A DNA stretch of 7,622 nt from Acidobacteriota bacterium (GTDB lineage: Bacteria > Acidobacteriota > Polarisedimenticolia > Gp22-AA2), in NCBI GenBank assembly GCA_016177515.1, contig JACOUZ010000155.1, positions 1-7,622 on the forward strand, read 5' to 3'. Shown in pieces: positions 6,094 to 7,622 of the stretch (position 1 is its first letter; each line of letters starts with the position of its first letter). The notes beneath the pieces are model-generated. The model saw only the letters and a list, made by a program, of their open reading frames with translations, made no database searches and was not told the DNA's origin. Both the position numbers and the translations under genes were made by a program.

Positions 6094-7056
6094 TTACCAG
6101 GCGATCCGCAAGGTGTCCGGCGCGAATTCGAAGGCGACCCCGCCTCGCCCGCCGCCGCCCGCGGCCCGGGCTCCCGGGGAGTCCCGCCAGGCGCGCCCCC
6201 CCCGATGCGAGTCGACCACCAGGCGACCGATCCCGAGCCCGTTGGCGTATCCCAGGAAGACGTCCGGCGCCCAGTGGCGGTCCCGGCTCATCCTCTGCAG
6301 GGCCACGAGCCCCGCCGCACCGTACAGCCCCCACGTCCCACAGCGTTTCCAGAAGCGAACCGGCCGCGATTCGTCCCCGTCGACCCGGAGATGGCGGTCG
6401 ATGATCGGCGCCAGCAGGGACGTGGCGATCGTCACGTCCCCGGAGATGCTGTGGCCGTTCGGCCTGAAAAGGCGGACCCGATCGCCGTCCTCGGGACGAT
6501 CGCTCGCGATCACCCTCTGCGTCGCGCCGGTGACGGTGCTCGCGAAGGCCAGGCTCTCCAGGATCAGCAGACCGGTCTCCGAGTCGTAGTCCGAATGGCG
6601 CGCCCGGCCGGCCAGGTAGAAACCGAGCGCGGCGGCGAAAGGGGTCCCCAGCTTCCCCATGGTGCGCGCGTCGTCCAGGAAGCGATCCCGGGGGCCGCTC
6701 CGGTTGCGTTGCACCGCGTCCCGGACCTCGTCCCGCGCCAGATAAAGGGCGGCTCCGGTCCCGACGACCGCCCCCAGCTTCAGCCATCCCGAACGGTCCA
6801 GGTGCGCCGGCCTGCCGTAGACGTAGCGTGCGTCCCGCCCGATCTGCCGCCAGTCCATGGGCGCGCCGGACGGCCGGATCCCGCGCGGCGATCCCGCCGC
6901 CTGCTGTTCCTTCTCCGGCGGCCCGCCCTTTTCCGGCTCCCGTGCCCGGGAGCTTCCCGCCCAGGCCGGCCCCAGGAGCAGGAGCGCGATCACCAGGAGC
7001 CCGTGAGCATGAAAAAGCATGGGAGCGGAATGCGGACGACTGATCGCCCGGCTCAC
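6094..7056 (-). CDS. PAP2-family phosphatase with signal peptide and altered motif residues
   Basis: This 320-residue protein begins with a signal-like segment (hydrophobic GLLVIALLLLGPAWA, residues 19-33) and then a Pro/Glu/Lys-rich linker to about residue 66, so the phosphatase domain should be periplasmic or on the outer membrane. The acid-phosphatase/lipid-phosphatase motifs are present in divergent form. Motif 1 (normally Kx6RP) reads Q180-x6-R187-P188. Motif 2 (normally PSGH) is PNGH at 199-202. Motif 3 is intact as R255-x5-H261-x3-D265 in RMSRDRHWAPD, with the nucleophile histidine present. It may dephosphorylate polyprenyl or lipid phosphates released by the neighbouring transferases, or be weakly active; both are inference. 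The start is GTG 7056: GGGGGAGG lies 6 bases upstream and GTG overlaps the TGA of the upstream glycosyltransferase (GTGA). ATG 7020 is an alternative without a ribosome site. Confidence 0.82.
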   Translation of the reverse strand: MSRAISRPHSAPMLFHAHGLLVIALLLLGPAWAGSSRAREPEKGGPPEKEQQAAGSPRGIRPSGAPMDWRQIGRDARYVYGRPAHLDRSGWLKLGAVVGTGAALYLARDEVRDAVQRNRSGPRDRFLDDARTMGKLGTPFAAALGFYLAGRARHSDYDSETGLLILESLAFASTVTGATQRVIASDRPEDGDRVRLFRPNGHSISGDVTIATSLLAPIIDRHLRVDGDESRPVRFWKRCGTWGLYGAAGLVALQRMSRDRHWAPDVFLGYANGLGIGRLVVDSHRGGRAWRDSPGARAAGGGGRGGVAFEFAPDTLRIAW

Positions 7057-7622
7057 GGCCCGCCTCCCCCGGAGCCGGGAAGGGCTGTGGCTCCGCCGGC
7101 GACGAGGAGCATCTCCCGGTGTCCGACCTTCTGCCGGTCGACGATCTCGAGATCGGCTGCGAGCGCTCTCCGCTCCGCCGCGTAGACGTTGTCCTCGATC
7201 AGGCAGAAGGCGCGCCGTCCCGACGAGAAGAAGCTCTTGAGCTCGGCGCGCGTCCGGAGCACGGGGATGAACCGCTCGGTGTAGTAGACGTAGGTCGGGC
7301 GGTAGTCCGGGTACATCGCCAGGGAGTCGCCGCCGACGGCGGTTACGATGCGGCCGCAGAACGCGCGCGCCGACTTGTAGGGATCCAGGGCCGGCAGGAC
7401 GTGGACCGCGATCACCAAGTAGATCGCGACCAGGCCGGCGCCGAACGCCCCGAGGGCCGCCCCGCCCCCGAGGCGCCGGTGCACCATAAGCGCCGCCACG
7501 GAGGTGAGAATCCCGACTCCCGCCAGGACCGCCGCCGGGAGCAGAAGCCCGGGCGCCTCCCGTCCGACCCTCGGCAGGACCACGGCCGCCCCCGCGGCCG
7601 CCAGGAGGAGCGCCGCGCCGAG
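7053..7622 (-). CDS. ArnT-like glycosyltransferase, C-terminal part (runs off the right edge)
   Basis: The frame is open to the end of the window, so GTG 7583 is an internal codon rather than the start. The visible 189 residues comprise the last three membrane helices (LGAALLLAAAGAAVVLP, GLLLPAAVLAGVGILTSVAAL and ALGAFGAGLVAIYLVIAV) and a soluble C-terminal domain. That domain resembles the end of the complete ArnT-like enzyme at 2650-4326: a helix after DPYKSARAFCGRI aligns with NRYENIRGFADRV, YVYYTERF with WVFYTGRF, and FCLIEDNVY with LLIEDDLLR. It is therefore a diverged paralogue, probably a polyprenyl-phosphate-sugar-dependent transferase. Its catalytic Asp-Glu loop lies outside the window, so activity cannot be judged. 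The stop overlaps the PAP2 start by four bases. The tail is Gly-rich because it also encodes that gene's Shine-Dalgarno site. Confidence 0.83.
   Translation of the reverse strand, partial: LGAALLLAAAGAAVVLPRVGREAPGLLLPAAVLAGVGILTSVAALMVHRRLGGGAALGAFGAGLVAIYLVIAVHVLPALDPYKSARAFCGRIVTAVGGDSLAMYPDYRPTYVYYTERFIPVLRTRAELKSFFSSGRRAFCLIEDNVYAAERRALAADLEIVDRQKVGHREMLLVAGGATALPGSGGGGP
7063..7070 (-). promoter_or_regulatory. Strong Shine-Dalgarno site that fixes the GTG start at 7056
   Basis: The minus strand reads GGGGGAGG, then 6 bases, then GTG at 7056-7054. It sits inside the 3' end of the upstream glycosyltransferase and favours the GTG start of the PAP2 protein over ATG 7020, which has no such site. 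Confidence 0.75.

Noticed and set aside
6196..6203. Run of eight C as a possible phase-variable tract in the PAP2 gene
   Set aside because: It is short, in a GC-rich gene, with the frame intact on both sides; there is no sign of variation from one sequence.
3935..6404. Long open frames overlapping the transferase and methyltransferase genes on the opposite strand or in other frames (for example 3935-5083 minus, 4708-6078 minus, 5052-6404 plus)
   Set aside because: They are Arg/Pro/Ala-rich, contain no domains, and mirror real genes; they result from few stop codons at high GC.
1..7622. CRISPR arrays, tRNA or rRNA genes, and long direct repeats
   Set aside because: None was seen on reading through both strands.

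Overview
The window is very GC-rich and looks like a Gram-negative bacterium. Two envelope glycosyltransferases of the ArnT/PMT_2 type and a PAP2 phosphatase with a signal peptide sit in tightly packed genes that use GTG starts and strong Shine-Dalgarno sites. A phylum (Acidobacteriota, a deltaproteobacterial group or similar) would be a guess, because no rRNA or other marker gene is present.

The left third (1 to about 1,860, plus strand) is a decayed metal-resistance module. It holds the C-terminal half of a copper/heavy-metal P1B-type ATPase with an in-frame TAG at 124-126. Next come 131 bp with no recognisable gene, then a short antisense C-terminal remnant of a transposase (probably IS1634/IS4 type). 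The remnant abuts a histidine kinase that has lost its sensor region and phospho-accepting histidine. This part is less GC-rich than the rest in places (30 of 60 bases at 481-540, against 50 of 60 at 3121-3180). The simplest reading is that an IS insertion and later deletion removed the kinase 5' end and possibly a response-regulator gene.

The right two thirds (about 1,943 to 7,622) is an intact envelope glycan/lipid cluster. On the minus strand, in transcription order, lie the 3' end of an ArnT-like glycosyltransferase (runs off the right edge), a PAP2 phosphatase, a GT4-type glycosyltransferase, then, after a plus-strand gene, a complete ArnT-like glycosyltransferase and an unrecognised 236-residue membrane-anchored protein. 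The plus-strand gene (4346-4939) is a small ICMT/PEMT-like membrane methyltransferase. Both ArnT-like genes are joined to the next gene by the same 4-base GTGA overlap with a strong Shine-Dalgarno inside the upstream gene's end.

Taken together, the right-hand genes suggest a pathway that adds sugars to a cell-envelope lipid or polymer. A cytoplasmic nucleotide-sugar transferase, polyprenyl-phosphate-sugar-dependent transferases acting on the outer side of the membrane, a lipid-phosphate phosphatase and a membrane methyltransferase would be its parts. The substrate cannot be read from the sequence. The best candidates for undescribed biology are the 236-residue protein coupled to the glycosyltransferase and the compressed divergent control region at 4304-4346.
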